A stretch of 64,000 nucleotides of DNA, taken from positions 1,613,260 to 1,677,259 of the forward strand of contig NZ_CP041690.1 in NCBI RefSeq assembly GCF_008000755.1, in the 5' to 3' direction. A program made the position numbers and the translations under genes. This DNA is from Youhaiella tibetensis. Lineage in GTDB: Bacteria > Pseudomonadota > Alphaproteobacteria > Rhizobiales > Devosiaceae. Of this stretch, positions 19,608 through 28,003 are shown one piece after another; position 1 is the first letter of the stretch; each line of letters starts with the position of its first letter. The notes beneath the pieces are model-generated. The model saw only the letters and a program-made list of their open reading frames with translations, ran no database searches and was not told the DNA's origin.

Positions 19608-20665
19608 GGTGGCTTTGGTGGCTCGCGGGTGCAGCGATGGCTTGCGTGACGGCGACCGGCCTGGCGGCGTCGCCGGCAGAGCCGACCATCACCGCCCAGG
19701 AGTGGCAGACTTATCGCAACCACTTCGTCAGCGCCGAGGGGCGTGTGGTGGATAACGGCAATAACAACCTCAGCCACAGCGAGGGCCAGGGCTATGGCCT
19801 GCTGCTCGCCGTGCTTGCCCAGGACCGCCCGACCTTCGAGGCGATCTGGTCGTTCACCCGCACCGAACTGATGGTGCGCGACGACGGACTGGCGGCGTGG
19901 CGCTGGGAGGAAGACAAGTCCCCGCACGTCACCGATACCAACAACGCGAGCGACGGAGACATCCTGATCGCCTATGCGCTCGCAATGGCGGGCGAGGCCT
20001 GGAATGAACCCGAAAAGACCGACGCTGCCAGGCGGATCGTTGAGAGCCTGGGGCGCGAGATGCTCGTGGAGGTTCGCGGCAACATGCTGGTCCTGCCGGG
20101 CAAGGACGGTTTCTCGGCAACGCAGCGACCTGACGGCCCTGTGGTCAATCCGTCCTACTGGATCTTCGAGGCGGCGCCGGTCTTCGCGGGCCTCACGCCC
20201 CAGATTGCGTGGGCGAGGATTGCCGAGGACGAGATGAAGGTTCTCGCCCTGGCTGGAGAAAACGCCGCCGGCCTGCCGCCCGACTGGGTTTCGCTGTCCT
20301 CCCGCAAGCCCAAGCCAGCCGAGGGCTTTCCGCCGGAATTCGGTTACAACAATATCCGCATCCCGCTCTACCTGATGCGTTCCGGTGCTGGCCCTGAGCG
20401 CCTTGCGCCTTACATCCGCATGGTCGGCGAGGACGGCCTGCTGCGGGTCGACGTGACGACGGGCGAGGCCAAGGAGCACCTGACCGAGCCCGGCTACAGG
20501 ATCATCGGCGCGGCCTTGAACTGCGTGCTGACGGGAGAGCCGGTTCCCGCCGATTTGCAGGCCTTTTCTCCGACGAGCTATTTTGCCGCCACGCTGCAGC
20601 TGTTGACGCTCGATTTCCTGCGCCGGGATGCACCAATGTGTCTGGAGGGAGGGACTGCACGATGA
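19604..20665 (+). CDS. bcsZ: Periplasmic endoglucanase BcsZ (glycoside hydrolase family 8)
   Basis: 353 aa. A signal peptide of about 21 residues (ends LAAS) is followed by the GH8 signature SHSEGQGYG containing the general acid Glu60, and TNNASDGD with the likely base Asp117. BcsZ cleaves cellulose during export and is needed for normal fibre formation. It overlaps bcsB by 4 nt and the next TPR gene by 4 nt, so the operon is translationally coupled throughout. Confidence 0.94.
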   Translation: MRWLWWLAGAAMACVTATGLAASPAEPTITAQEWQTYRNHFVSAEGRVVDNGNNNLSHSEGQGYGLLLAVLAQDRPTFEAIWSFTRTELMVRDDGLAAWRWEEDKSPHVTDTNNASDGDILIAYALAMAGEAWNEPEKTDAARRIVESLGREMLVEVRGNMLVLPGKDGFSATQRPDGPVVNPSYWIFEAAPVFAGLTPQIAWARIAEDEMKVLALAGENAAGLPPDWVSLSSRKPKPAEGFPPEFGYNNIRIPLYLMRSGAGPERLAPYIRMVGEDGLLRVDVTTGEAKEHLTEPGYRIIGAALNCVLTGEPVPADLQAFSPTSYFAATLQLLTLDFLRRDAPMCLEGGTAR

Positions 20666-22659
20666 AGGCACTGCTTCGTTTGCTTGTCTTGGCGATGCTT
20701 CTAGGGCAGGCCTCCACCGCAACGGCCCAGGCCCCTGCGGCTTCGGGCGAGACGGCTGCGCCGGCGCCGACCGCGCAGACAGGCACGCCCGACGAGACCG
20801 CCCTCAGATACTTCGCGCGCCAGGGCGATACCAAGCGCGTGGAGGCTGAGATAGCCCGCCTCAAGGCGCTCTATCCCGACTGGCAGCCGCCCGCCAACCT
20901 GCTGGCCAACGACTACACGCCGGACCCCGCCATCGAGCACATCTGGGAGCTCTATGGACAGGGCGATTTCGCCGGGGCCCGGGCGGCCATCGCCGCCAAG
21001 CAGAGCGCCGATCCTGCTTTCACGCCCAGCGAAGACCTGCTCCACAGCCTCGATGTGGGGGAGGCGGGCGTCAGGCTGCGCAACGCTTCCGACGCCGCAC
21101 AGTACGAAACCGTCGTCTCCATTGCCGCCCAGACGCCTGAGCTTTTGACATGCGCCAGCGTGGACAACCTCTGGCGAGTTGCCGAGGCCTTCATCAAGAC
21201 AGACAAGACGCCGCGGGGCCTAGACGCCTATAAATATATCCTGACCAACTGCACCGACCCTCAGATTCGCCTGGCCACGGTGCAGAAGGCGATGTCGCTC
21301 CTGCCGCGGGCCGACCTCGACCCGCTCCTCGCACTGGAACGGCCCGGGCCAGATGGCGCGGGAGAGTTCACCCCGATCCGTCTCGATCTCGCACGCGACG
21401 CCATTGCCGAGGTCTTGACCGGAAAGGTCGGCAAAGCCAGCGATGCCGACGTGAGCCTGCTCGAAAGCAGCGCCCGGCAGACCAAGGTACCCGACGATCT
21501 CCGCCTGCTCGGCTGGTATGCCCTGAACCAGAAGAAGCCGGCCGACGGTCGCGACTGGTTCGAAATGGCGACGGCCGCCGACCCGGGCGCGCTTTCCGCT
21601 CACGGGCTCGCCGTCGCTCTGCTCGATCTCGACCGCCCCGGCGAAGCCGAGCAGGCGCTCGCCGCCTATAGCGGCGACAGCGAAGAACTCACCAGCCTCT
21701 ACCTCACGGCTGCCTCTGCCCTCCTGGCGCAGGATCCGCGCCCGGAACTCAAACCCGAGGTGCTCGATCGCATCGTCCAGGAGACCATGGCTGCGCATAA
21801 TGCCAAGGCGGCGCAGGAACTGGGCTGGTATGCCTATGCGTTCGAACAGCCTCAGACTGCCGCGCAATGGTTCAAGCTTGCGACCACCTGGGATCCTCAG
21901 GACGAACCGTCCGCCTACGGCCTTCTGGTCGCGAGCGACGCTCTCAAGGACACGCAGACCGTACGCGAGATCAAGTCGCAGTGGTCTGCGAAGTCGGCGC
22001 GTATCGCCAATTTCGGTCAGGCGACCGGCAAGCGAAGCGAGATAACGCCGACCGCATCGCCCGCGGAGGCGCCTGCGCCCAAAGTCGCCGTGACGTCCAC
22101 CCCGCCACCGGCATCGGCACGCTCAAGCAGCCGATCGTGTGCCACCTTCGTTTCCCCAGGGAGCCTTTCAGCAAGTCAGGCCCTCGCGCGTGGCTGGTGC
22201 CTGATGGACCTCGAGAGGCCTGCCGATGCCGTTGCCAATTTCGCGCGGGCCCTCGAGTCGTCGGCCGGCCAGGTGCGGAGCGATGCCGCCTATGGGCAAG
22301 CTCTGGCTTATATCCGGCTCGGGTTGCCAGATTACGCCATGGTGGCGGCTGCGGCCGCCCCGCTCACCCAGAAGCGCATCAACGAACTCCAGATCGCAAT
22401 CCACACCAAGGCCGCCCTGGCGGCCTACGAGATCGGTGACTACAAGAATGCGCTTCGGGCGCTGGATGAGCGCGCCCGGTATGCGCCCGAACAGAACGAC
22501 TTGCTGACGCTACGCGCGTGGTCCTACTACCACCTGCGCCGCTATCGAGAGGCGCAACAGATCTTCGCAGCCGTGGCGGCGACGGGATATCAGGATGCTG
22601 TCGCCGGTCTGGATGCCGCCCAGACCGCCCTCCGCATCCAGTCGGAACGCGGCTTCTAG
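20662..22659 (+). CDS. Periplasmic TPR-repeat protein at the end of the cellulose operon
   Basis: 665 aa. A signal peptide (KALLRLLVLAMLLGQ, ends TATAQA) precedes repeated helix-turn-helix segments with TPR-like spacing, for example LGWYALNQKKPADGRDWFEMA, LGWYAYAFEQPQTAAQWFKLA and LARGWCLMDLERPADAVANF. It overlaps the bcsZ stop by 4 nt; an in-frame ATG 24 nt upstream lies inside bcsZ and would spoil the signal. The position matches that of BcsC, whose N-terminus is also TPR, but the protein is about half the usual length and no beta-barrel end is evident. It may be a scaffold working with BcsN or an unlinked porin. Confidence 0.75.
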   Translation: MKALLRLLVLAMLLGQASTATAQAPAASGETAAPAPTAQTGTPDETALRYFARQGDTKRVEAEIARLKALYPDWQPPANLLANDYTPDPAIEHIWELYGQGDFAGARAAIAAKQSADPAFTPSEDLLHSLDVGEAGVRLRNASDAAQYETVVSIAAQTPELLTCASVDNLWRVAEAFIKTDKTPRGLDAYKYILTNCTDPQIRLATVQKAMSLLPRADLDPLLALERPGPDGAGEFTPIRLDLARDAIAEVLTGKVGKASDADVSLLESSARQTKVPDDLRLLGWYALNQKKPADGRDWFEMATAADPGALSAHGLAVALLDLDRPGEAEQALAAYSGDSEELTSLYLTAASALLAQDPRPELKPEVLDRIVQETMAAHNAKAAQELGWYAYAFEQPQTAAQWFKLATTWDPQDEPSAYGLLVASDALKDTQTVREIKSQWSAKSARIANFGQATGKRSEITPTASPAEAPAPKVAVTSTPPPASARSSSRSCATFVSPGSLSASQALARGWCLMDLERPADAVANFARALESSAGQVRSDAAYGQALAYIRLGLPDYAMVAAAAAPLTQKRINELQIAIHTKAALAAYEIGDYKNALRALDERARYAPEQNDLLTLRAWSYYHLRRYREAQQIFAAVAATGYQDAVAGLDAAQTALRIQSERGF

Positions 22660-22688
22660 GAACCCCGAACAGCTGTTTGACTAAGTGG

Positions 22689-22709
22689 TATCCATACACT
22701 ATCCATACA
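22689..22709 (+). promoter_or_regulatory. Direct-repeat operator in front of the MocR-type gene
   Basis: TATCCATACA occurs twice, starting at 22689 and 22700, exactly 11 bp apart (one helical turn), just ahead of the regulator start. MocR/GabR-type regulators commonly bind direct repeats in their own promoters, so this is a probable autoregulatory site. The related sequence ATACATACA recurs as an inverted repeat before the DUF983 gene. Confidence 0.6.
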
Positions 22710-22713
22710 GATA

Positions 22714-24117
22714 GTGACGTGGATGGACAAAGTGGCACGCTCGAAAATCCCCTCCTGGCAGCCGAAGATCGATCGCGACGAGGGTCCGATGTACCTCGCA
22801 ATTGCCGACGCACTTGCCGCGGACATCGCCAGCGGCGCGCTGGCGCCCGGTGCCGCGTTGCCCTCCCAACGGGCGCTGGCCTCGGCTCTGGGCGTCGACT
22901 TCACCACGATCAGCCGTGCCTATAACCATGCCCGCGATCGGGGGCTCATAGAAGGGCGCGCGGGGCAGGGTACCTTTGTGCGCATGCGTGGCGTGTCACG
23001 CCAGCAATCGGCCCTCACGGGCGTCGACATGAGCATGAACCTGCCGCCCTTGTTCGACGATCAGGCGCTGGCGGCGAGAATGTGGCGCGAGATCGCCGAT
23101 ATCGAGCAAACCGGCGGATTGCCCCTGCTGCTGCGGTACCAGGAGGCTGGCGGCGGAATGGAGGATCGCGCTGCGGGAGGCGAGTGGCTGGCTTCAAGGA
23201 TCGGCGCCGTCGAGCCCGGGCGCGTTATCGTCACGGCCGGCGCGCAGGGCGCGTTGGCGGCAATCATGGGGACGCTTGCCGCAGCGGGCGAGGCGATCTG
23301 CGTGGAAGAACTGACATATCCCGGGCTGCGCGCCTTGGCGGCCTTCACGGGGGTGCGCCTCGTTCCCCTAAGCATGGATGGAGAAGGGTTGCTTCCGGAT
23401 GCCTTCGAAAGGGCTTGCCGGGCAGAGAAGCCCAAGGCGCTCTATTGCATGCCCACGATCCACAACCCCACTACCGCGAACATGCCGCTGGAGCGCCGCG
23501 AAGCCATCGCCGCGATTGCCCGCGCCCATGGGGTTCCGATCATCGAAGACGACGCCTACGGGATGCTGCCGGTCAGTGGTGAGCCGACATTGGCCAAACT
23601 CGCGCCCGACTTGGTGTACTACGTGGGAGGCGTAGCCAAGACGCTGTCGCCGGCATTGCGCATTGCTTACCTCGTGGCTCCCGATCTGCGCGCCGCCTCG
23701 CGCCTCGTCGGCGGCGTGAGGGCAACGACCCTGATGGCTTCGCCGCTCTCGACCGCCATTGCGACGCGCTGGATAACGAGCGGCACGGCCCAAGGCGTCC
23801 TGAGTGCCATCCGCCGTGCGACTGACGAGCGCAACCGGTTGGCCCGTCGGCTGCTCCCCGGCGCTATCATGAACGACGCCGGCTTCCACGCATGGTTGCC
23901 TCTCGGCCATGGCTGGCAACGCGGGGCTTTCGTTTCCCACCTGCGCAACGCCGGCATCGGCGTTGTCGCCAGCGATGCATTCGCGGTTGGCGCTGCGACG
24001 GAGGCTGTACGTCTTAGCCTGGGAAGCGCTGGAACTGTGGCCGACCTGGAGCGCAGCCTGAATGTAATCGCCGATCTGCTCGATAACCCTGGCCCGCTCT
24101 CCGAAATGATCGTCTAG
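22714..24117 (+). CDS. MocR/GabR-type regulator (GntR HTH fused to class I aminotransferase fold)
   Basis: 467 aa. Residues about 20-90 are a GntR winged helix (LPSQRALASALGVDFTTISRAY); from about 110 on is a fold-type I PLP domain. PLP-binding features are intact: NP at 251-252, EDDAYG around 279-282 and the Schiff-base Lys309 in GGVAKTLSP. It is therefore a PLP-dependent regulator. The GTG at 22714 is listed; ATG at 22723 is equally possible, and neither has a clear ribosome-binding site. The DUF983 gene 96 nt downstream on the same strand carries related operator sequence and is the likely target. Confidence 0.88.
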   Translation: MTWMDKVARSKIPSWQPKIDRDEGPMYLAIADALAADIASGALAPGAALPSQRALASALGVDFTTISRAYNHARDRGLIEGRAGQGTFVRMRGVSRQQSALTGVDMSMNLPPLFDDQALAARMWREIADIEQTGGLPLLLRYQEAGGGMEDRAAGGEWLASRIGAVEPGRVIVTAGAQGALAAIMGTLAAAGEAICVEELTYPGLRALAAFTGVRLVPLSMDGEGLLPDAFERACRAEKPKALYCMPTIHNPTTANMPLERREAIAAIARAHGVPIIEDDAYGMLPVSGEPTLAKLAPDLVYYVGGVAKTLSPALRIAYLVAPDLRAASRLVGGVRATTLMASPLSTAIATRWITSGTAQGVLSAIRRATDERNRLARRLLPGAIMNDAGFHAWLPLGHGWQRGAFVSHLRNAGIGVVASDAFAVGAATEAVRLSLGSAGTVADLERSLNVIADLLDNPGPLSEMIV

Positions 24118-24148
24118 CGCTGACGTGCTTGCATACGGCGCCTGTATT

Positions 24149-24201
24149 CTATACATACAATAGCAATAGTGTATGCGTATGTGTATAAACTGTATGTATA
24201 G
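24149..24201. promoter_or_regulatory. 11-bp inverted repeat upstream of the DUF983 gene, likely MocR-type operator
   Basis: CTATACATACA at 24149-24159 and its exact reverse complement TGTATGTATAG at 24191-24201 flank a 31-nt AT-rich spacer. The half-site shares ATNCATACA with the direct repeats in front of the regulator gene. The right arm ends 13 nt before the DUF983 start, beside its ribosome-binding site. Confidence 0.6.
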
Positions 24202-24213
24202 CAGGAGAAGGCG

Positions 24214-24648
24214 ATGACGACGCTTGTGTCCGAGGAGACCCATTTCGACAGCGAGCCCCGACCCATCTGGCCGGCCATGCTCAACGGCATGCGCTGCCGC
24301 TGTCCGCGTTGCGGGAAGGGGCGGCTTCTGCACAGCTATCTCAAGGTGAACGACCGCTGCTCGGAATGTGGCGAGGAGTTCTTCCACCACAGGGCCGACG
24401 ATCTGCCGCCTTATGTGGCCATCATGATCGTTGGCCACATCCTGGTGACCATAATGTTCCACATGGAGACGATCGGGGCGGGGAGTCCCTTCGTCTACCT
24501 GGCGGTATTCGTGCCGCTTTCCATCATCATGCCACTTGCGATGCTGCCTTCGATCAAAGGGGCGGTCGTAGGGCTGCAATGGTCTCGGCGCATGCATGGA
24601 TTCGCAGGGGCTGGCCGGATGGAGAGTAAGCCGGAGTTGACCCAATGA
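24214..24648 (+). CDS. DUF983 family membrane protein with zinc-ribbon motifs
   Basis: 144 aa. An N-terminal CPRCGKG and a CSECGEE about 25 residues later form a probable four-Cys zinc ribbon, followed by two hydrophobic helices (about 68-90 and 95-115). This is the DUF983 pattern; its molecular function is unknown. A strong AGGAGAAGG ribosome-binding site precedes the ATG. It overlaps the following small membrane-protein gene by 4 nt. Regulation by the neighbouring MocR-type protein is suggested by shared operator-like repeats. Confidence 0.85.
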   Translation: MTTLVSEETHFDSEPRPIWPAMLNGMRCRCPRCGKGRLLHSYLKVNDRCSECGEEFFHHRADDLPPYVAIMIVGHILVTIMFHMETIGAGSPFVYLAVFVPLSIIMPLAMLPSIKGAVVGLQWSRRMHGFAGAGRMESKPELTQ

Positions 24649-24782
24649 ACCCTACCGAATTGTGGATCATCGCGGGTATCGTCGCTCTCTTCGTGGCCCT
24701 GCTGACGGCTATCGGGTGGGGGATGCTCCAAACGCGCGGGCTGGATCGCCCTGCGATCGACCGCGGGCCAATCACTGATTGA
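24645..24782 (+). CDS. Small single-helix membrane protein
   Basis: 45 aa. It begins MNPTELWIIAGIVALF, has one hydrophobic helix (about residues 6-27) and a polar C-terminal tail. The ATG overlaps the DUF983 stop (ATGA), which argues for genuine coupled translation. No homolog is recognised. The intrinsic terminator at 24841-24870 ends this two-gene unit. Confidence 0.6.
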   Translation: MNPTELWIIAGIVALFVALLTAIGWGMLQTRGLDRPAIDRGPITD

Positions 24783-24840
24783 TTGAGCCGCGGAGGCGCC
24801 CATCTGGTGCTCCCCTGGATAATCAGCTCTTGCTATTGAA

Positions 24841-24870
24841 CGCTCCGGTCGCACAGGCCGGGGCGTTTTT
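24841..24870 (+). terminator. Intrinsic terminator after the DUF983 unit
   Basis: CGCTCCGG and CCGGGGCG form an 8-bp stem with one G-T wobble around a 9-nt loop, followed by a run of five T. Confidence 0.75.
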
Positions 24871-24900
24871 CACATCGTGCATGGGCTTGCCCGATACCCA

Positions 24901-24957
24901 TTGACATCGGGAAGGAGTCGTCCTCACATAGACTGTAAGGAAAGTTACCAGACAGTC
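24901..24957 (+). promoter_or_regulatory. Promoter and operator-like repeat before the ROK regulator
   Basis: A consensus TTGACA (24901-24906) is followed 18 nt later by CACATA as a possible -10. GACTGT (24931-24936) and its reverse complement ACAGTC (24952-24957) flank a 15-nt AAGGAAAGTT-containing spacer right at the start codon, a good position for autorepression by the ROK protein. Confidence 0.45.
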
Positions 24958-24966
24958 GTGAGCCGC

Positions 24967-26160
24967 ATGGAAGTCTTGGCCGGAAGCCCCCGTCTTCTAC
25001 GAAATCTCAATGAGAAAGCTGTGCTGGAGCGCCTGCTCGACCAGGGCTCGCTGACCCGCATGGAACTCGAGGCCTTCACCGGCCTCTCCAAGCCGGCCGT
25101 CTCAGACCTGCTGCGCCGCCTCGAAAGCGCTGGGCTGATCCGCAAGGATGGCGAGAAGGCGGGAACCTATGGTCCCAAGGCGGGGCTGTGGTCGCTCGAG
25201 CCGCGCTCTGCCTGCGTGGCGGGTGTCGGGGTTACTCCCCATGGTCTCAACGTTGCGGTCGCGGACATCACCGGCAATCTACTGGCCGAAGTCCACTCGC
25301 CCAAGAAGCCATCCGAGCTCTACCAGGCCGGCCCAGAGCTCCATCGCGTGATCGATGAAGCGACCCGGGCGGCAGGCATATCGATCAAGAACCTGGACCA
25401 GGTCGTGGTCGGGCTGCCCGGCATCGTCGATATCCAGACAGGTCACCTTCGCAAGGGCCAGCAACTGCGGAACTGGGAGGGTTTCGATATCCCGGCCTCC
25501 CTCATGTCTTCGCTCGGACACAACCACGTCGTCGTGGAAAATGACGTCAACCTGGTCGCGCTGGAAGAAATGGCGGTTGGAGCTGCCAAGGGCGTCCAGA
25601 CCTTCGTGCTCTTCTGGGTCGGGGAGGGCGTCGGCGGCGCTCTCGTGCAGGCAGGTCGGCTGGTGCGGGGCACGACCGGGAGCGCCGGTGAACTTGGCGG
25701 CGCTATCGTGCCCGAGCGGATCGCGGCGCCCGGGGAACCGGTCAGGGTTACGCTGCTTGAAAACCTGCTTTCGGTCGAAGGCATCGAAGCGCTGCTGGCC
25801 GAGCACGGCCTGGCGGGCGGCGACCATGCGGAGGCGGTGGCCCGGGCGGTCAAGGCGGCCGAGCAGCACGCGGCGTTCATCGAAGAGCTCGCCTATCGCT
25901 TTGCGGTGGGCCTTGCCGGCGCGATCGGTATTCTGGATCCCGACATGGTGGTGCTGGCCGGCGACATTGGCCAGGGAGGCGGACGGGTCCTTGCGCAGCG
26001 CGTCAGTGCGCTGCTGGCCCGGCTTCCGATCGCATTACCCCAAATCGTCCCGACTGCGGTCAGCGAGAACGCCGTTCGCGCCGGGGCTATCGAACTCGCG
26101 CTCGAATACACACGCGAGCGAGTGTTCACGGGAGGCAGCGCGGCACGCGGCCTCCCGTGA
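24967..26160 (+). CDS. ROK-family transcriptional regulator
   Basis: 397 aa. An N-terminal winged helix (LLDQGSLTRMELEAFTGLSKPAVSDLLRRL) is followed by a ROK sugar-kinase-like domain with VVVGLPGIVD, VENDVNLVALEE and GEGVGGALV. NagC/XylR-type members bind sugars or sugar phosphates. The ROK zinc-site motif and full kinase residues are not evident, as expected of a regulator. ATG 24967 is used; GTG 24958 is possible, and the ATG-free longer frame to 24877 crosses the promoter. It precedes, by 54 nt on the same strand, the importer operon that it probably controls. Confidence 0.85.
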   Translation: MEVLAGSPRLLRNLNEKAVLERLLDQGSLTRMELEAFTGLSKPAVSDLLRRLESAGLIRKDGEKAGTYGPKAGLWSLEPRSACVAGVGVTPHGLNVAVADITGNLLAEVHSPKKPSELYQAGPELHRVIDEATRAAGISIKNLDQVVVGLPGIVDIQTGHLRKGQQLRNWEGFDIPASLMSSLGHNHVVVENDVNLVALEEMAVGAAKGVQTFVLFWVGEGVGGALVQAGRLVRGTTGSAGELGGAIVPERIAAPGEPVRVTLLENLLSVEGIEALLAEHGLAGGDHAEAVARAVKAAEQHAAFIEELAYRFAVGLAGAIGILDPDMVVLAGDIGQGGGRVLAQRVSALLARLPIALPQIVPTAVSENAVRAGAIELALEYTRERVFTGGSAARGLP

Positions 26161-26214
26161 GGAACTACGCCTGACAGTTGAAAAATGACGACAAACGAGT
26201 CCCAGGAGGACAAC

Positions 26215-27939
26215 ATGCATAAGGCGAGTAGCAGCACAAGACGCCGGGGCGGTATCTCCGGCGTGTTGGAGGGAATTCGGACAGGCTTTCTGGCAACGGC
26301 GATGGGCGCGGCCCTGCTTTCGGGCACACTCGTTACCGCCCAGCCGGCGTTAGCCGAAGTCCCGCTCGATCAGCTGGTTCGCATCGTGGCGGAAGGCGGC
26401 AGCAGCTTCACCCGCACCTTCAATCCGTTTTCGCCCACCACGCGATGGGTCAGCCTGCGTACGATGTACGAGCCACTGATGATCCAGAACTACGCCACGG
26501 GAAAGCTCGATCCGTGGCTGGGGACGGACTACAAGTGGTCCGACGACGCCCTGAGCCTCACAGTGACGTTGCGCAACGACGTCAAGTGGTCCGATGGGCA
26601 GCCCTTCACCGCCGACGATGTGGTCTTCACCTTCAACCTGATGCGCGACAATCCCGGTCTCATCGGGCCGGCATCGGGGGCGTTCGGGCAATATCTCAAA
26701 TCCGTCGAGGCGGTCGATCCGACTACGGTCAAGTTCACGTTCTCGACGACCTATACACCCGGCCTCTATTCGCTCGTCGACCAGTTCATCGTTCCCGAGC
26801 ACGTCTGGAAGGATGTGAAGGATCCGGTGACGTTCGAGAATGCCGACCCGGTCGGGACCGGCCCCTTCACCACAATCGACGCCTTCGGTACGGACCGCTA
26901 CCAGGTCACGCAGAACCCGAACTACTGGCAGCCACTCAAGATCCAGGGCGTCTTCGTCCAGGGCTTCAACGGCAACGACCAGGTGAGCGCCGCCGTTCTT
27001 TCGGGCAATATCGACTGGGGTGGACTGGTTCCCGATCCGGACACCACCTTCGTGCCTCTCGATCCTGAGCATTTCGGCTACTGGTGGCCGCGCACGTCCG
27101 TCGTGTTGCTTCAGGCCAACACCACCGATCCCAGCCTGGGCGACGTCAATGTCCGCAAGGCCATCAGCATGGCGCTCGATCGGCAGCGCATGATCAACAC
27201 GGGTGTGTGGGGTAAGTCCGTGCCGGCCAACGCCACCGGCCTGCCGGAAGCCCCGTTCAAGGATTGGCTTGATGCCAAGGTAATCGCGGATGGGCAGGGC
27301 TGGGTGAGCATGGATCCCGATGCCGCCAACAAGCTGCTCGACGATTCCAGCTATGCCAAAGGCCCCGACGGCATCCGTGTCGGCAAGGATGGCAAGCCGC
27401 TCAAGTACGATATCATCGTTCCCTCGGGGTGGAACGACTGGGTTTCTGCCTCCCAGATCGTCGCGGAAAACCTCAAGGATATCGGCATCGACGTTACCTT
27501 GCGCACGACGACCGCGGATAGTTGGACCAACTCGACCTTCACCGGTCAGTTCCAGCTCTCGCTTGGCACCGCCCAGCGCACGGCAACCCCGTTCGAGTTC
27601 TACCGCAACAACATGGCGACGACTTCGGTCAAGCCCGTCGGCACGGCCTCCCCGAACAACCAGCAACGCTATGGCGATCCGAAGGTCGATGAGCTGCTCT
27701 CCAAGTTTGCGGCTTCGACCGACGCGAGCGAGCAAAAGGCGATCATCGCTGAGCTCGAGGGCATGTTCTCGCAGGCAGCGCCCGCCATCCCGCTCTACGA
27801 ACAGCCCGATTGGGGACTCTATAACACCCGGCGCTTCACCGGCTTCCCCAATGAGAAAGACCCCTACGCGCCGCTCAGCCTGCAGATGACCAACGGTCCG
27901 CTGCTCGTCTGGCCGCATCTCGAACGTCGCGCCGAGTAG
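26215..27939 (+). CDS. Peptide-type ABC transporter substrate-binding protein (family 5)
   Basis: 574 aa. A long basic n-region (STRRRG) and a hydrophobic stretch ending QPALA form the signal peptide. The mature part shows FNPFSPTTRW and VKWSDGQPFTADDVVFTFNLM, hallmarks of family-5 binding proteins, especially those that bind oligosaccharides as well as peptides. An AGGAGG site lies 5 nt before the ATG at 26215; the earlier ATG at 26185 is rejected. First transporter gene after the ROK regulator. The ROK regulator and the downstream PIG-L deacetylase suggest a saccharide ligand, by inference. Confidence 0.86.
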   Translation: MHKASSSTRRRGGISGVLEGIRTGFLATAMGAALLSGTLVTAQPALAEVPLDQLVRIVAEGGSSFTRTFNPFSPTTRWVSLRTMYEPLMIQNYATGKLDPWLGTDYKWSDDALSLTVTLRNDVKWSDGQPFTADDVVFTFNLMRDNPGLIGPASGAFGQYLKSVEAVDPTTVKFTFSTTYTPGLYSLVDQFIVPEHVWKDVKDPVTFENADPVGTGPFTTIDAFGTDRYQVTQNPNYWQPLKIQGVFVQGFNGNDQVSAAVLSGNIDWGGLVPDPDTTFVPLDPEHFGYWWPRTSVVLLQANTTDPSLGDVNVRKAISMALDRQRMINTGVWGKSVPANATGLPEAPFKDWLDAKVIADGQGWVSMDPDAANKLLDDSSYAKGPDGIRVGKDGKPLKYDIIVPSGWNDWVSASQIVAENLKDIGIDVTLRTTTADSWTNSTFTGQFQLSLGTAQRTATPFEFYRNNMATTSVKPVGTASPNNQQRYGDPKVDELLSKFAASTDASEQKAIIAELEGMFSQAAPAIPLYEQPDWGLYNTRRFTGFPNEKDPYAPLSLQMTNGPLLVWPHLERRAE

Positions 27940-27951
27940 GCACGGCTCGGG

Positions 27952-27981
27952 GGCTCCCGTCCGTCCCTTCGGATGGGAGCC
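27952..27981 (+). promoter_or_regulatory. Intercistronic hairpin after the binding-protein gene
   Basis: GGCTCCCGTCCG pairs with CGGATGGGAGCC across a 6-nt loop (12 bp with one wobble) in the 64-nt gap before the DppB-type gene. No T-run follows, so it is probably an mRNA-stabilising stem. Confidence 0.55.
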
Positions 27982-28003
27982 TCCGCTCACGGGAGGGAAC
28001 CCA

